64,000 bases of DNA from an uncultured Isosphaeraceae bacterium (GTDB lineage Bacteria > Planctomycetota > Planctomycetia > Isosphaerales > Isosphaeraceae). Of this stretch, positions 36,520-45,169 are shown piece after piece (the stretch's first letter is position 1; each line of letters begins with the position of its first letter). The stretch is from positions 558,001-622,000 of the forward strand of contig CAMFLR010000004.1 in assembly GCA_945957605.1 (NCBI GenBank), written 5' to 3'. A program made the position numbers and the translations under genes. Below the pieces are notes generated by a model. The model saw only the letters and a program-made list of their open reading frames with translations. It did no database searches and was not told the origin of the DNA.

Positions 36520-37488
36520 TCAGGGAACGGGAATCGTGTCGAGAATCCGACCAATCAGATCATCGGGGCCGAGCCCTTCGGCATCGGCCTCGTAACTTAC
36601 CACCAATCGGTGGCGAAGCACATCACGCGCCAGGCTTTTCACGTCGTGCGGTGTGACGTAGTCGCGGTCCGACAGCAACGCATGACCACGCGACGCTGCA
36701 ACAAGCGCTAGCGAAGCCCGAGGGCTTGCGCCAAGTTCGATGTACGGCGAAATGTCGAGACCGTAGCGTTCCGGGTCGCGAGTGGCACGCACCAGGTCGA
36801 CGATATAACCCTTGATCGCATCGGCAACACGCACTGCTTCGGCCTGCGATCGAAGTGCACGCACTTCGGCCGGGCCAACGAGCGGCGGTTCATCACCCCG
36901 CGCTTCGGGCGGGCTCAGGTCGAGCATCGCCAACTCGGCGGCGCGATCGGGATACGTCACCGTCAGTTTGAGCAAGAAACGGTCGAGCTGCGCCTCGGGC
37001 AGTGGGTATGTACCTTCATGCTCGACCGGATTTTGCGTCGCCAGAACCCAGAATGGATCGGGCAGACGAACGGTTTCGTCGCCGATCGTTACCTGACCTT
37101 CTTGCATCGCTTCGAGCAATGCGCTTTGCACCTTGGCCGGCGCGCGATTGATTTCGTCAGCCAGCAAAACGCTGGTGATGATAGGACCGGGCCGGACGTC
37201 AAACGTGCCCGTATCGGGGCGATAGATTTGCGTACCGGTCAGGTCGGCGGGGAGCAGGTCGGGAGTGAACTGGATGCGGCGGAACGGCAGATCTAGAGCG
37301 CGGGCGATCGAGCGAATCGCGCGGGTTTTGGCGAGGCCGGGTACGCCTTCGAGCAATACGTGCCCACCCGCCAGAAGCGCGATAATCAGGCGTTCAAGGA
37401 GCGGCCGTTGACCAACGACGTCGCGTTCCAGCCGATCAATGAGGTCGTGCAGCACGCGAGGGGCGGGGAGGGTTTCGCTCAGTGACAC
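36520..37488 (-). CDS. MoxR-family AAA+ ATPase
   Basis: 322 aa, GTG start at 37488. Walker A LLEGVPGLAKTRAI, Walker B VLLADEINRAPAK, sensor-1 ATQNPVEHEGTYPLPEAQLDRFLLKL, then sensor 2 and the lid (SPRASLALVAASRGHALLSDRDYV). MoxR proteins remodel or mature von Willebrand-domain partners. The DUF58/vWA genes that usually follow are missing here, so this is an orphan copy; a terminator lies between it and the FHA gene upstream. Confidence 0.93.
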   Translation of the reverse strand: MSLSETLPAPRVLHDLIDRLERDVVGQRPLLERLIIALLAGGHVLLEGVPGLAKTRAIRSIARALDLPFRRIQFTPDLLPADLTGTQIYRPDTGTFDVRPGPIITSVLLADEINRAPAKVQSALLEAMQEGQVTIGDETVRLPDPFWVLATQNPVEHEGTYPLPEAQLDRFLLKLTVTYPDRAAELAMLDLSPPEARGDEPPLVGPAEVRALRSQAEAVRVADAIKGYIVDLVRATRDPERYGLDISPYIELGASPRASLALVAASRGHALLSDRDYVTPHDVKSLARDVLRHRLVVSYEADAEGLGPDDLIGRILDTIPVP

Positions 37489-37497
37489 GATGGGCGT

Positions 37498-37535
37498 CCA
37501 AAAAAACGGCCCGCCTCGGTGTCCGGGCGGGCCTC
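37498..37535 (-). terminator. Rho-independent terminator of the FHA gene
   Basis: On the minus strand GGCCCGCC (37527-37534) and GGCGGGCC (37508-37515) pair around a GGACACCGA-type loop, followed by GTTTTTTT. It separates the FHA and MoxR genes. Confidence 0.85.
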
Positions 37536-37569
37536 GAAAGGTCGGATGACGAGCCGCGTCGATGTTCGA

Positions 37570-38361
37570 TCAATTCTGCTGTTTGCGGCGTTCCATCATC
37601 TTGCGGAGAATATCCTGCGCAGCGTCACTGGTGTCCTTGTAAACCGGCTTGGCAGGACCACCGGCGGCTGGCTCTTCTTTCTTCTTCTTGACGTAGAACG
37701 GGTTGCTCTCGTCGATGAATTCATCCGGCATATCGTCCGGATTCGGCGATTCGTTTTCATCGTCATCGCTGTCGGAATCGTCGTCGTCTTCATCGCTCGA
37801 GTCGAGGCGTTCGTACCCTTCGTCGTCGCTATCATCGGTCGTCTGCGCCGGTGCGGGAGTGGAAGCGGGCGCATTCTTCGCCGCGTTCGCCTCGGTCGTG
37901 AACGCAGCGATCGTGATGGTGTCGCCGCCGTACACGCCCGACGGGCTTTCGGGTGTCGGCTTTTGATTATCGGAGACGAGCCACGAGTCAATATCGTCGC
38001 TCGACGCATCATCCAGCGACTTAACGGTCTTAGGCGGCGGAGCCGGCTTGGCGACTTCGGCCGGAGCGCCTTGAATTGAGACGGCAAATGTCAAAGGGCC
38101 AACCTGCACAAGGTCGCCATTCTTGAGGTTAGCGGCGGCGGTGATGGCGCGGCCGTTGACCAAAGTGCCGTTACGACTTCCCAGGTCGGCAACCGATACG
38201 CCCGTCGGCGAGACCGTGAATTCCGCGTGTTCGCGGCTCACCTGTTCGCTATTCGGTCGAAGGTGGCACGTTTCGCCTCTGCCAATCTTGAAGCGGGGGC
38301 CGAGCAGAGGGATCGTTTTCCCCTCCGGCTTTCCCTGTACGACGACAAGTTGAACTTTCAT
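37570..38361 (-). CDS. FHA-domain protein with acidic linker
   Basis: 263 aa from the ATG at 38361 (MKVQLVVVQG). FHA domain 1-95: GRGETCHLRPNSEQVSREHAEF with the phosphothreonine-binding Arg, Ser and His, then DLGSRNGTLVNG. Residues 100-190 are Pro/Ala/Thr-rich, and 190-225 are a long Asp/Ser/Glu run. The C-terminus is a basic helix (AAQDILRKMMERRKQQN). Cytoplasmic adaptor that reads kinase-phosphorylated partners; partner unknown. Confidence 0.88.
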   Translation of the reverse strand: MKVQLVVVQGKPEGKTIPLLGPRFKIGRGETCHLRPNSEQVSREHAEFTVSPTGVSVADLGSRNGTLVNGRAITAAANLKNGDLVQVGPLTFAVSIQGAPAEVAKPAPPPKTVKSLDDASSDDIDSWLVSDNQKPTPESPSGVYGGDTITIAAFTTEANAAKNAPASTPAPAQTTDDSDDEGYERLDSSDEDDDDSDSDDDENESPNPDDMPDEFIDESNPFYVKKKKEEPAAGGPAKPVYKDTSDAAQDILRKMMERRKQQN

Positions 38362-38656
38362 GGTTTTCGTCCCGACCATCAAGGTCAACAACGGCGAAGG
38401 GTGGAGGAGATATCGCGCTTCACTGCCGGCGAATCTTCAAGGGAACCGCAAGACGCAACGTTCGACCCGGCCTGAATGGGAGGCGTCCGGCCGAATTGCT
38501 CGGGACCGGTGCACCATGACACGATAGCTGCATCATAGCCGCGAAGTCATAACCCAAACAAGCTATCACCGAAACATTGAAAACCTCACGTTTTCCCGCC
38601 GCAACCGCTCTTTAGGCATTCATCGGCAGATGCCGCGTCTCTGATACAACATACGT
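38362..38656. other. Gap between the FHA gene and the octanoyltransferase gene
   Basis: 295 bases. It should hold the FHA promoter (minus strand) and the 3' end of the gcv-ABC-LipM operon transcript. No hairpin with a T-tract and no supported gene were seen. Confidence 0.35.
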
Positions 38657-39403
38657 TTACCGTTTCTCAATCCAGGCGCGCGAACGGTAAATGTTCGCTT
38701 CGAGTTGCGCGGCGAAATCACGCATTTCTCGATCGATTTCGGCCTGAATTGGCGTGCATTCGAGCGCTCTCGGCAGCGCATCGGCCAACAGCCGTGCCCA
38801 GTAAAGCCTACCGGTCTCGGCAACCCCCAGTTGGGCAGCTCCGGCAAGCTCGGGCGTCGTCGCCGACTGTTCGAGCAAGAGCGAGCCATGTTGCAAAACT
38901 GCACCCGCGCGGCGACGCTGCGCGCTGCCCACAAGCTTCACCGGTCCGGCGACGACATCATTATCGTCACGATCGGCAAAACAGAGAAAGGGCTTCTCAT
39001 CAGACGCTTCGCCACCGCTCGAACCGCGACGATCGGCCGAAACGCCGTGCGCGGCAAGCAACGTGGCGATCTCCGAATGCACCGCGCGATAGAGGTCGTT
39101 CGTATGTCGAGCGAGTGGGTGCTGCTTGGGGATGACGATTGCGTACGTCACCTCGTGATCGTGCCAGAGCGCACCGCCGCCGGTCGGTCGGCGAACGACC
39201 GCAACTTCGCGCCAGCGATCTTCGCGTTCGATCAGATTTCGGCTTTGAAAGTAGCCGAGACTGAGTGTGGGCTCGAGCCAGCCGTAGATGCGGAGAATCG
39301 CGGCGGATGGATCGGCGGCGACGCGCTCCAGAAGCGCCTCGTCGAGAGCCATGTTTGCCGGACCGGTCGCTTCCTCGTACGGCAAAACGAGGCAGGGGAG
39401 CAT
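38657..39403 (-). CDS. LipM-like octanoyltransferase / lipoate-protein ligase family
   Basis: 248 aa BPL/LplA/LipB-fold protein. AVVRRPTGGGALWHDHEVTYAIV is the substrate-binding block. FLCFADRD (C141) followed by GPVKLVGSAQRRR (K156) matches the Cys-plus-Lys layout of LipM, which moves octanoate from acyl-ACP to GcvH. It has no C-terminal LplA adenylation domain. Last gene of the seven-gene row that begins with gcvT and includes gcvH, its likely protein substrate, 20 bases after the ABC permease. Confidence 0.85.
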   Translation of the reverse strand: MLPCLVLPYEEATGPANMALDEALLERVAADPSAAILRIYGWLEPTLSLGYFQSRNLIEREDRWREVAVVRRPTGGGALWHDHEVTYAIVIPKQHPLARHTNDLYRAVHSEIATLLAAHGVSADRRGSSGGEASDEKPFLCFADRDDNDVVAGPVKLVGSAQRRRAGAVLQHGSLLLEQSATTPELAGAAQLGVAETGRLYWARLLADALPRALECTPIQAEIDREMRDFAAQLEANIYRSRAWIEKR

Positions 39404-39423
39404 TCAGCAATTCCTTCCAAGAT

Positions 39424-41046
39424 TCACGCGGGCGTATCGCGCGCAACGTCATACCGCAGGAAGGCAAATGCCATCAGCGGGATCAAGATCGAGGCGAATA
39501 GACACGCCACAACCAACGCCGCCGCGAATCCAACAAACCTCCCCGCGCCGAAGAGATAGACGACGCCCACACCGACCAGCGCAGACACTCCCAGCGTAAC
39601 CGCGAGCGAGAAGATCTTGGCGAGCATCAGGAAAATCTGCCGTCCAAACGCCGAGACATCGGCCGGATTCGCCGCCGCCATCCGCGTTGGGAAGAACAGG
39701 AACAGCAGGTTTTCGATACCGATGAGGAGGAATATCGCTGGGAGTCCAATTGCGGCAGCGATGAGATGCTCGGCCTGAAAGCCTTCGCGAATCACCGCCA
39801 TGCACGCGACGCCCACCATCTGGGGAACCCAGATCATCAGCACAGGGGTGAGCACCTGGCCGATCACCAGCGCGATGGGAGAGGTTGGCAGCGTCTTCAA
39901 TACTTCCATGCGATCGACATCGCCGCGGAAGTCAAACGCGATCATCGGTGTCAGCATCACCGTGAACCAAAGGCCCATCCCCAGCGAGAGGAAAATCGAA
40001 TCCTGCGGGCGGTTCGGCATCGGTGGGATCAAGAAGATCGGCAGCAGCACGACGGCGAAAACGAGTAACATCCGCCAGGGGGATCGCAGGGCAGACGCGA
40101 GTTGCCGCCAAAGAATCGGCCCTGCGCCGCCCAACCAAGGCAGCATTGCCAGTTTGAAACCGGTTTTCACCGGCTTGGTACTCGAAGCAACAAGCCCACC
40201 CTTGCGGACGCGCAGCATGCGCTGATACATCTTCTCGCTACTCGCCGCCGAGCTTTCGAGATACTGCGCATCGGTGACGAAGACGAGCAAGCCCATCGCG
40301 AAGGTCATCGCCGCACAAACGGCAGCCCAGCCAATCATATCTGGCCAGATTCGCTCGGCGGTGAATGTCTCCACAAACGGCCGCATTGGCATCGACGCAT
40401 ACTTGATGACCGGCGATGCTTCCACTCGCGCCAGCATCTCGCTGGGCGTCAGTTCCATGAACGAACGTCCGAGGCTAATGAGCGCGGCGGCCAGAAGTAT
40501 CGCGACGAGGCCAAGTGCTAAGCGGCGACGAAATGTGCGCGCCATCGCGCCGAATGCTTCGGCGGCAAGGCTAACGGCCATCCCCATCAGATGGAAAAAC
40601 AGCAGGACGAAAAGCAGGCCAACGTATGCCTGCAACGGCCGCCGATTTCCTTGACCAAAGCCAACCGAGATGAAGATCGTCGAAATCGCGCAGCCAAGCA
40701 CCACGCCGATAATTTTGAATCGCAAAAGCGACTTGCGCGAAAACGGCGCGGGGAATAGAAACCCAATTTCGGCCGGCGTGAAATAGAGGACGCGCTCGCC
40801 CGTCGAGAGTGCGATCGACAGGATGGCGTACAGCAGCAATCCCAGCGGTCCAAAGCGCCGCATCGTGGCGGGATCGACGCTCGATTGGGATCGAGGCGCG
40901 AAGAAAACCGACAGAATCCAGGGCACAAAAACCAACATGCCAACGAGCGTGAAGAGGATCCCCTTCACGCTTCGCAGCGTTTTGCCCCAGCGTCTGAGCA
41001 GTCCCTTCGTGCGGAGAAAATGCAGCAGCAGTAGCGCTCGGTCCAT
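39424..41046 (-). CDS. ABC-2-type membrane protein (putative exporter permease)
   Basis: 540 aa from the ATG at 41046 (MDRALLLLHF). About twelve hydrophobic segments in two halves, separated by loops with LLPWLGGAGPILWRQL and DFRGDVDRMEVLKTLPTSP. The latter is a feature of the large two-half ABC exporters found in planctomycetes and some other bacteria. The ATPase gene lies 4 bases upstream. Substrate unknown. Its position between the glycine cleavage genes and the octanoyltransferase gives no obvious functional link. Confidence 0.82.
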   Translation of the reverse strand: MDRALLLLHFLRTKGLLRRWGKTLRSVKGILFTLVGMLVFVPWILSVFFAPRSQSSVDPATMRRFGPLGLLLYAILSIALSTGERVLYFTPAEIGFLFPAPFSRKSLLRFKIIGVVLGCAISTIFISVGFGQGNRRPLQAYVGLLFVLLFFHLMGMAVSLAAEAFGAMARTFRRRLALGLVAILLAAALISLGRSFMELTPSEMLARVEASPVIKYASMPMRPFVETFTAERIWPDMIGWAAVCAAMTFAMGLLVFVTDAQYLESSAASSEKMYQRMLRVRKGGLVASSTKPVKTGFKLAMLPWLGGAGPILWRQLASALRSPWRMLLVFAVVLLPIFLIPPMPNRPQDSIFLSLGMGLWFTVMLTPMIAFDFRGDVDRMEVLKTLPTSPIALVIGQVLTPVLMIWVPQMVGVACMAVIREGFQAEHLIAAAIGLPAIFLLIGIENLLFLFFPTRMAAANPADVSAFGRQIFLMLAKIFSLAVTLGVSALVGVGVVYLFGAGRFVGFAAALVVACLFASILIPLMAFAFLRYDVARDTPA

Positions 41047-41050
41047 CGCC

Positions 41051-41827
41051 TTACGCCCCTTCGCCGCTGGGTTCCACAACCGGCGTCTCTTCCTGCATCG
41101 GCGCTTCGATTAAGCGGAAGAACAGGTCTTCCAGCGTCTCATGCCGTCCCGAATCGTCGAGCTTGCTTCGCATCTCTGCGAGCGTGCCGCGCAGGAGCAT
41201 TTTGCCGCGATTCATGATCAGAAACGAAGTGCACAAATCCTCGACCAGCGAAAGCAGGTGCGAGCTGATCATGATCGCTGCGCCCGCCTCGGCGCGGCTG
41301 CGAATCGACGATTGCATCGTTCGAATCCCGCGCGGATCGAGACCGGTCAGCGGTTCGTCGAGCATGATCGCCGACGGGTTATGCAGATACCCGCAGGAAA
41401 TCGCCACCTTTTGCCGCATCCCGCGCGAGAGGCCGGCGGTCGCCTCGTTTTTCTTTTCGGTCAGCTCGAATTGTTCGAGTAAATCGTTGGCACGATCGGT
41501 CCATTCGGGACCAATCCGGTACGTCGCCGCGACGAACTGAAAATGCTCCCAGATCGTCAGGTTATCGAACAGGTGCGGGTCGTCGGGAACGTAGGCGAGT
41601 TCTTGCTTGGCCTTAACTGGGTCGTGGGCGACGTCATGACCGCCGATGAATAGCCGCCCGCGCGTCGGCTGGATAATGCCGGCGAGCGAGCGCATCGTGG
41701 TGGTTTTGCCCGCACCGTTGGGACCGCAGAGGCCGAGAATCTCGCCAGGCGCGACGCGAAATGTCAGCCCGGAAACCGCGACGGTCTTGTCGTAGATCTT
41801 GTGAAAGTCTTCAACCGCAATCGACAC
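41051..41827 (-). CDS. ABC transporter ATP-binding protein
   Basis: 258 aa, GTG start at 41827. Walker A GPNGAGKTTTMR, signature LSRGMRQKVAIS, Walker B AIMLDEPLTGLDPRG and the switch His in ISSHLL. The sequence is of the GldA/CcmA exporter type. A roughly 25-residue acidic tail follows the ATPase core. It pairs with the ABC-2 permease downstream and starts 42 bases after gcvPB. Confidence 0.93.
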   Translation of the reverse strand: MSIAVEDFHKIYDKTVAVSGLTFRVAPGEILGLCGPNGAGKTTTMRSLAGIIQPTRGRLFIGGHDVAHDPVKAKQELAYVPDDPHLFDNLTIWEHFQFVAATYRIGPEWTDRANDLLEQFELTEKKNEATAGLSRGMRQKVAISCGYLHNPSAIMLDEPLTGLDPRGIRTMQSSIRSRAEAGAAIMISSHLLSLVEDLCTSFLIMNRGKMLLRGTLAEMRSKLDDSGRHETLEDLFFRLIEAPMQEETPVVEPSGEGA

Positions 41828-41869
41828 CGGCCGCTCCTCGGGTTCTCCGGCTCGAAATCAGGTCGCATC

Positions 41870-43333
41870 TCAACGCGCGGGGGGCTTCCACGAGAGTATG
41901 GGATTCCGCGCGGCGGTGACCTCATCCGGCCGATTCACTGGCGTATTCAGGGGTGCATCATGCAACACTTCGGGCGATTCTTGCGCAATGGCGAGCAGCG
42001 CCTTGGCGAACGCGTCGAGCGTCTCGCGGCTTTCGGTCTCCGTAGGCTCGACCATCAGCGCCTCGGGTACGATCAGAGGGAAATAGACCGTCGGCGCGTG
42101 GTACCCATAATCAAGCAAACGCTTCGCAATGTCCATCGCCCGCACGCCGCGTTCTTTCGCGAGGCCCCGAGCCGTCGCAACAAACTCGTGCATGCAGCGG
42201 TCGCCATAGGGGACCGGATAGACGTCCTTGACGAGCGACATCAGGTAGTTCGCGTTCAGCACCGCATGTTTGGCAACATTTTTGAGACCATCCGGCCCCT
42301 GGCTGCGAATGTAGCAATATGCCCGGAACAGCACGCCGGTGTTGCCAAAAAATGCTCGCACGCGACCGATCGACTTGGGGCGATCGTAATCGAGCCGGTA
42401 AGTCTGGTCGGGACCTTTTGCCACGACCGGCGCGGGGAGATACGGAGCAAGGAAGTCACGAACCGCAATCGGTCCCGCTCCCGGTCCACCGCCGCCGTGC
42501 GGGCCCGAAAACGTTTTGTGCGGGTTGTAATGCATCAGGTCGGCGCCCATATCGCCGGGACGCACCACGCCGAGAATCGCGTTCATGTTGGCGCCGTCGA
42601 GATAGAGCAATGCGCCCTTCTCATGGAGCAATCGCGCAATCTCGCCAACCTGTGGGTCGAACAATCCCACCGTGCTGGGATTTGTGATCATAAAAACAGC
42701 GGTCTGACCGTCGATGTTTTTCTTCAGCTCGTCGAGATCGACAAATCCGCGGGCGTCGCTCTTGATCGTCTGCACTTCGAACCCGGCAAGCGTAGCCGAC
42801 GCGGGATTCGTGCCGTGCGAGCTATCGGGAACAAGCACCTTCGTGCGCTTCTCGCCGCGATCGCGGAAATACGCCGCCGCGACGAGCAGCGCCGTCATTT
42901 CGCCATGCGCACCGGCCGCCGGTTGAAGGCTGACCGCATGCAGGCCGGCGATTTCGGCGAGATACGATTGAAGATCGTAGAGGATCGCGAGCAGCCCTTG
43001 AAGCGTCGATTCAGACTGATAGGGATGTTGCGCGGCCATGCCGGGGAAATTCGCCAGCCGCTCGTTTCGCTTGGGGTTGTACTTCATCGTACATGAGCCA
43101 AGCGGATAGAAATTCGCATCAATCGACATGTTCAATGTCGACAGATTTGTATAATGGCGAACGACGTCGAGTTCGCTCAGTTCGGGAAGCTCGGGCGGGG
43201 CTTCGTCGCGAAATCCGGCTGGAATCAGCGCGTCGAGCGAGACTTCCGGAACGTCGAGCTTGGGGAAAATCGCAGTCGCGCGACCGGGCCGACTGGATTC
43301 GAACAAGAGCGGTACAGGATGAGGATTATGCAT
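41870..43333 (-). CDS. gcvPB: Glycine dehydrogenase (decarboxylating) subunit 2
   Basis: 487 aa; the C-terminal half of the P protein, split as in many bacteria. The PLP lysine is K273 in MHYNPHKTFSGPHGGGGPGAGP. Other blocks: LGSCTMKYNPKRNE, LQPAAGAHGEM, DSSHGTNPASATLAG and TNPSTVGLFDP. With GcvPA it decarboxylates glycine and passes aminomethyl to lipoyl-GcvH. Follows gcvPA, 48 bases away. Confidence 0.96.
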   Translation of the reverse strand: MHNPHPVPLLFESSRPGRATAIFPKLDVPEVSLDALIPAGFRDEAPPELPELSELDVVRHYTNLSTLNMSIDANFYPLGSCTMKYNPKRNERLANFPGMAAQHPYQSESTLQGLLAILYDLQSYLAEIAGLHAVSLQPAAGAHGEMTALLVAAAYFRDRGEKRTKVLVPDSSHGTNPASATLAGFEVQTIKSDARGFVDLDELKKNIDGQTAVFMITNPSTVGLFDPQVGEIARLLHEKGALLYLDGANMNAILGVVRPGDMGADLMHYNPHKTFSGPHGGGGPGAGPIAVRDFLAPYLPAPVVAKGPDQTYRLDYDRPKSIGRVRAFFGNTGVLFRAYCYIRSQGPDGLKNVAKHAVLNANYLMSLVKDVYPVPYGDRCMHEFVATARGLAKERGVRAMDIAKRLLDYGYHAPTVYFPLIVPEALMVEPTETESRETLDAFAKALLAIAQESPEVLHDAPLNTPVNRPDEVTAARNPILSWKPPAR

Positions 43334-43381
43334 GTCGATGAATGGGATTCGCCGGTGAATCGTGGGTTGTAAGCGATCGGC

Positions 43382-44728
43382 TTAGGCCAGGGCCGCGATG
43401 TACGCACGCACGAGCGCATCGATCTCGGCGCGGGTGCGTTTTTCGGTGACGGCGATCAAAATTCCATCGGGCATCTCGGGATACCAACCGCCGATCGCCA
43501 CGCCGCCGTGAATTCCCATCTTGCCGACATCGGCCAGCACGCGGTTGGCATCACGACCCACGCGAATGACGAATTCCTTGAAGAACGGCGTCTCGAACGC
43601 GAGCGAAACACCGGCGATCTTCGTCAATTGTTCGGCCGCGTAGTGAGCCTTGCGCGTCGATAACTCCGCCGCCTGCCGCAAGCCCGAAGGGCCGACAACG
43701 GCGAGATAAATCGCAGCGCGAAGCGCCAGTAATCCTTGATTCGTGCAGATGTTCGACGTCGCCTTTTCGCGACGAATATGCTGCTCGCGCGTCTGCAAGG
43801 TCAGCGTGTAGCACCGCTTGCCGTTGCGATCTTTCGTCTCACCAGCGACGCGTCCTGGCATCTTCCGAACATAAGCCTCTCGGCAGGCCAGAATCCCGAG
43901 ATACGGCCCGCCATAGTTGAGGTGATTGCCGAGCGATTGCCCCTCGGCCACCACAATATCGGCACCATAATCGCCAGGCCGTTTGAGCAAGCCGAGGCTG
44001 ATGGGATCGACACTCAGAACCGCGAGTGCACCGCGATCGTGCGCTGCTTTGATGAGCGCCTCGACATCTTCGAGGCCGCCGAAGAAGTTGGGCTGCTGGA
44101 TAATCACCGCGGCGGTTTCGTCGGTCAACGCGGCGGCCACGTCGGCCGGATCGATTCGGCCGTTGCGTGGTGAAACCGTAACCAGTTCGAGTTCAAGGTG
44201 AGCAAGATAGGTCGCAAGAATCTGGCGATACTCAGGGTGAACCGTTCCGGCGACGACGATTCGCCCATGGCGCTGGGTGACCGAAATGCTCATGAGCATC
44301 GCTTCGGCCACGGCCGACCCGCCGTCGTAAAGACTGGCGTTCGACACATCCATGCGCGTAAGTTGCGTAATCAGCGTTTGATATTCAAACGTCGCCTGCA
44401 ACGTCCCCTGGCTCGCTTCGGCCTGGTAGGGCGTGTAGGCCGTGTAGTACTCGCCGCGCGATGCGAGTTGATCGACCACCGCCGGAACGAAGTGATCGTA
44501 ACTCCCCGCACCCAGGAAGCACGGGCGTTTGTCGGCACCGATGTTCCGGGCCAGCAGGTCGCCGACTTCACCCGTTAGCTCCTGCTCTGAAAGGGCAGGG
44601 GGGATTGCCAGCGGGCGGTCGAGGCGAAACTCGGGAGGCACGAGGTCGAACAGGCCGTCGAGGGAGTCGAGACCGATCGCCGCCAGCATTTGCGCAACGT
44701 CGTCGTCAGTATTCGCGATATAAGCCAT
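43382..44728 (-). CDS. gcvPA: Glycine dehydrogenase (decarboxylating) subunit 1
   Basis: 448 aa, the N-terminal-half subunit of the split P protein. Blocks: MLAAIGLDSLDGLFDLVP, FLGAGSYDHFVPAVVDQLASRGEYYTAYTPYQAEASQGTLQ, NASLYDGGSAVAEA, HPEYRQI, QQPNFFGGLED, EGQSLGNHLNYGGPYLGILA. Its fold is PLP-enzyme-like but the cofactor lysine sits in GcvPB. Third gene of the gcvT-H-PA-PB row. Confidence 0.96.
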   Translation of the reverse strand: MAYIANTDDDVAQMLAAIGLDSLDGLFDLVPPEFRLDRPLAIPPALSEQELTGEVGDLLARNIGADKRPCFLGAGSYDHFVPAVVDQLASRGEYYTAYTPYQAEASQGTLQATFEYQTLITQLTRMDVSNASLYDGGSAVAEAMLMSISVTQRHGRIVVAGTVHPEYRQILATYLAHLELELVTVSPRNGRIDPADVAAALTDETAAVIIQQPNFFGGLEDVEALIKAAHDRGALAVLSVDPISLGLLKRPGDYGADIVVAEGQSLGNHLNYGGPYLGILACREAYVRKMPGRVAGETKDRNGKRCYTLTLQTREQHIRREKATSNICTNQGLLALRAAIYLAVVGPSGLRQAAELSTRKAHYAAEQLTKIAGVSLAFETPFFKEFVIRVGRDANRVLADVGKMGIHGGVAIGGWYPEMPDGILIAVTEKRTRAEIDALVRAYIAALA

Positions 44729-44779
44729 CGTAAATCAGCGTTCCTTCAGTGCGTCGTTCAACCTCGGCGATCGTGTCGG

Positions 44780-45169
44780 TCAATGAGCCTCGTCGGCAAC
44801 CTGACGGTCGTAGCTGGCGGCGTCAAGCAGCGCACTGACGCTCGAAGGATCGTCGACCTTCACCTTGATCAACCAGCCGGCGGTGTAAGGATCGTCCGCG
44901 AGCTTGGTCACGTCGGTCTTGATCGTGTCGTTGATCGCCACAACCTCGCCGCTCACGGGCGCATAAAGGTCGCTCACCGCCTTGACGCTCTCGATCTCAC
45001 CGAAGCTCTTGCCAGCCGTCAGTTTTTTGCCGACGGCGGGAAGGTCGATCATGATGAGGTCGGTCAACTGGTCGACCGCAAAACGGCTGATACCGATCGT
45101 GGCGATATCGCCCTCGAGTTGAACCCACTCGTGAGTCGCCGCATAGCGCAAGGTCTTCGGGTCGATCAT
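44780..45169 (-). CDS. gcvH: Glycine cleavage system H protein
   Basis: 129 aa. The lipoyl-bearing Lys63 lies in GEIESVKAVSDLYAPVSGEVVAIN. N-terminal LRYAATHEWVQLEGDIATIGIS and LIMIDLPAVGKKL complete the hammerhead fold. It shuttles the aminomethyl group between P, T and L proteins. Its ATG overlaps the gcvT stop by 4 bases. The octanoyltransferase at the end of the row could modify Lys63. Confidence 0.97.
   Translation of the reverse strand: MIDPKTLRYAATHEWVQLEGDIATIGISRFAVDQLTDLIMIDLPAVGKKLTAGKSFGEIESVKAVSDLYAPVSGEVVAINDTIKTDVTKLADDPYTAGWLIKVKVDDPSSVSALLDAASYDRQVADEAH

Noticed and set aside
41801-43096. 431-aa open frame antisense to gcvPB
   Set aside because: Mirrors the codon bias of gcvPB, which is certain; no protein-like domains.
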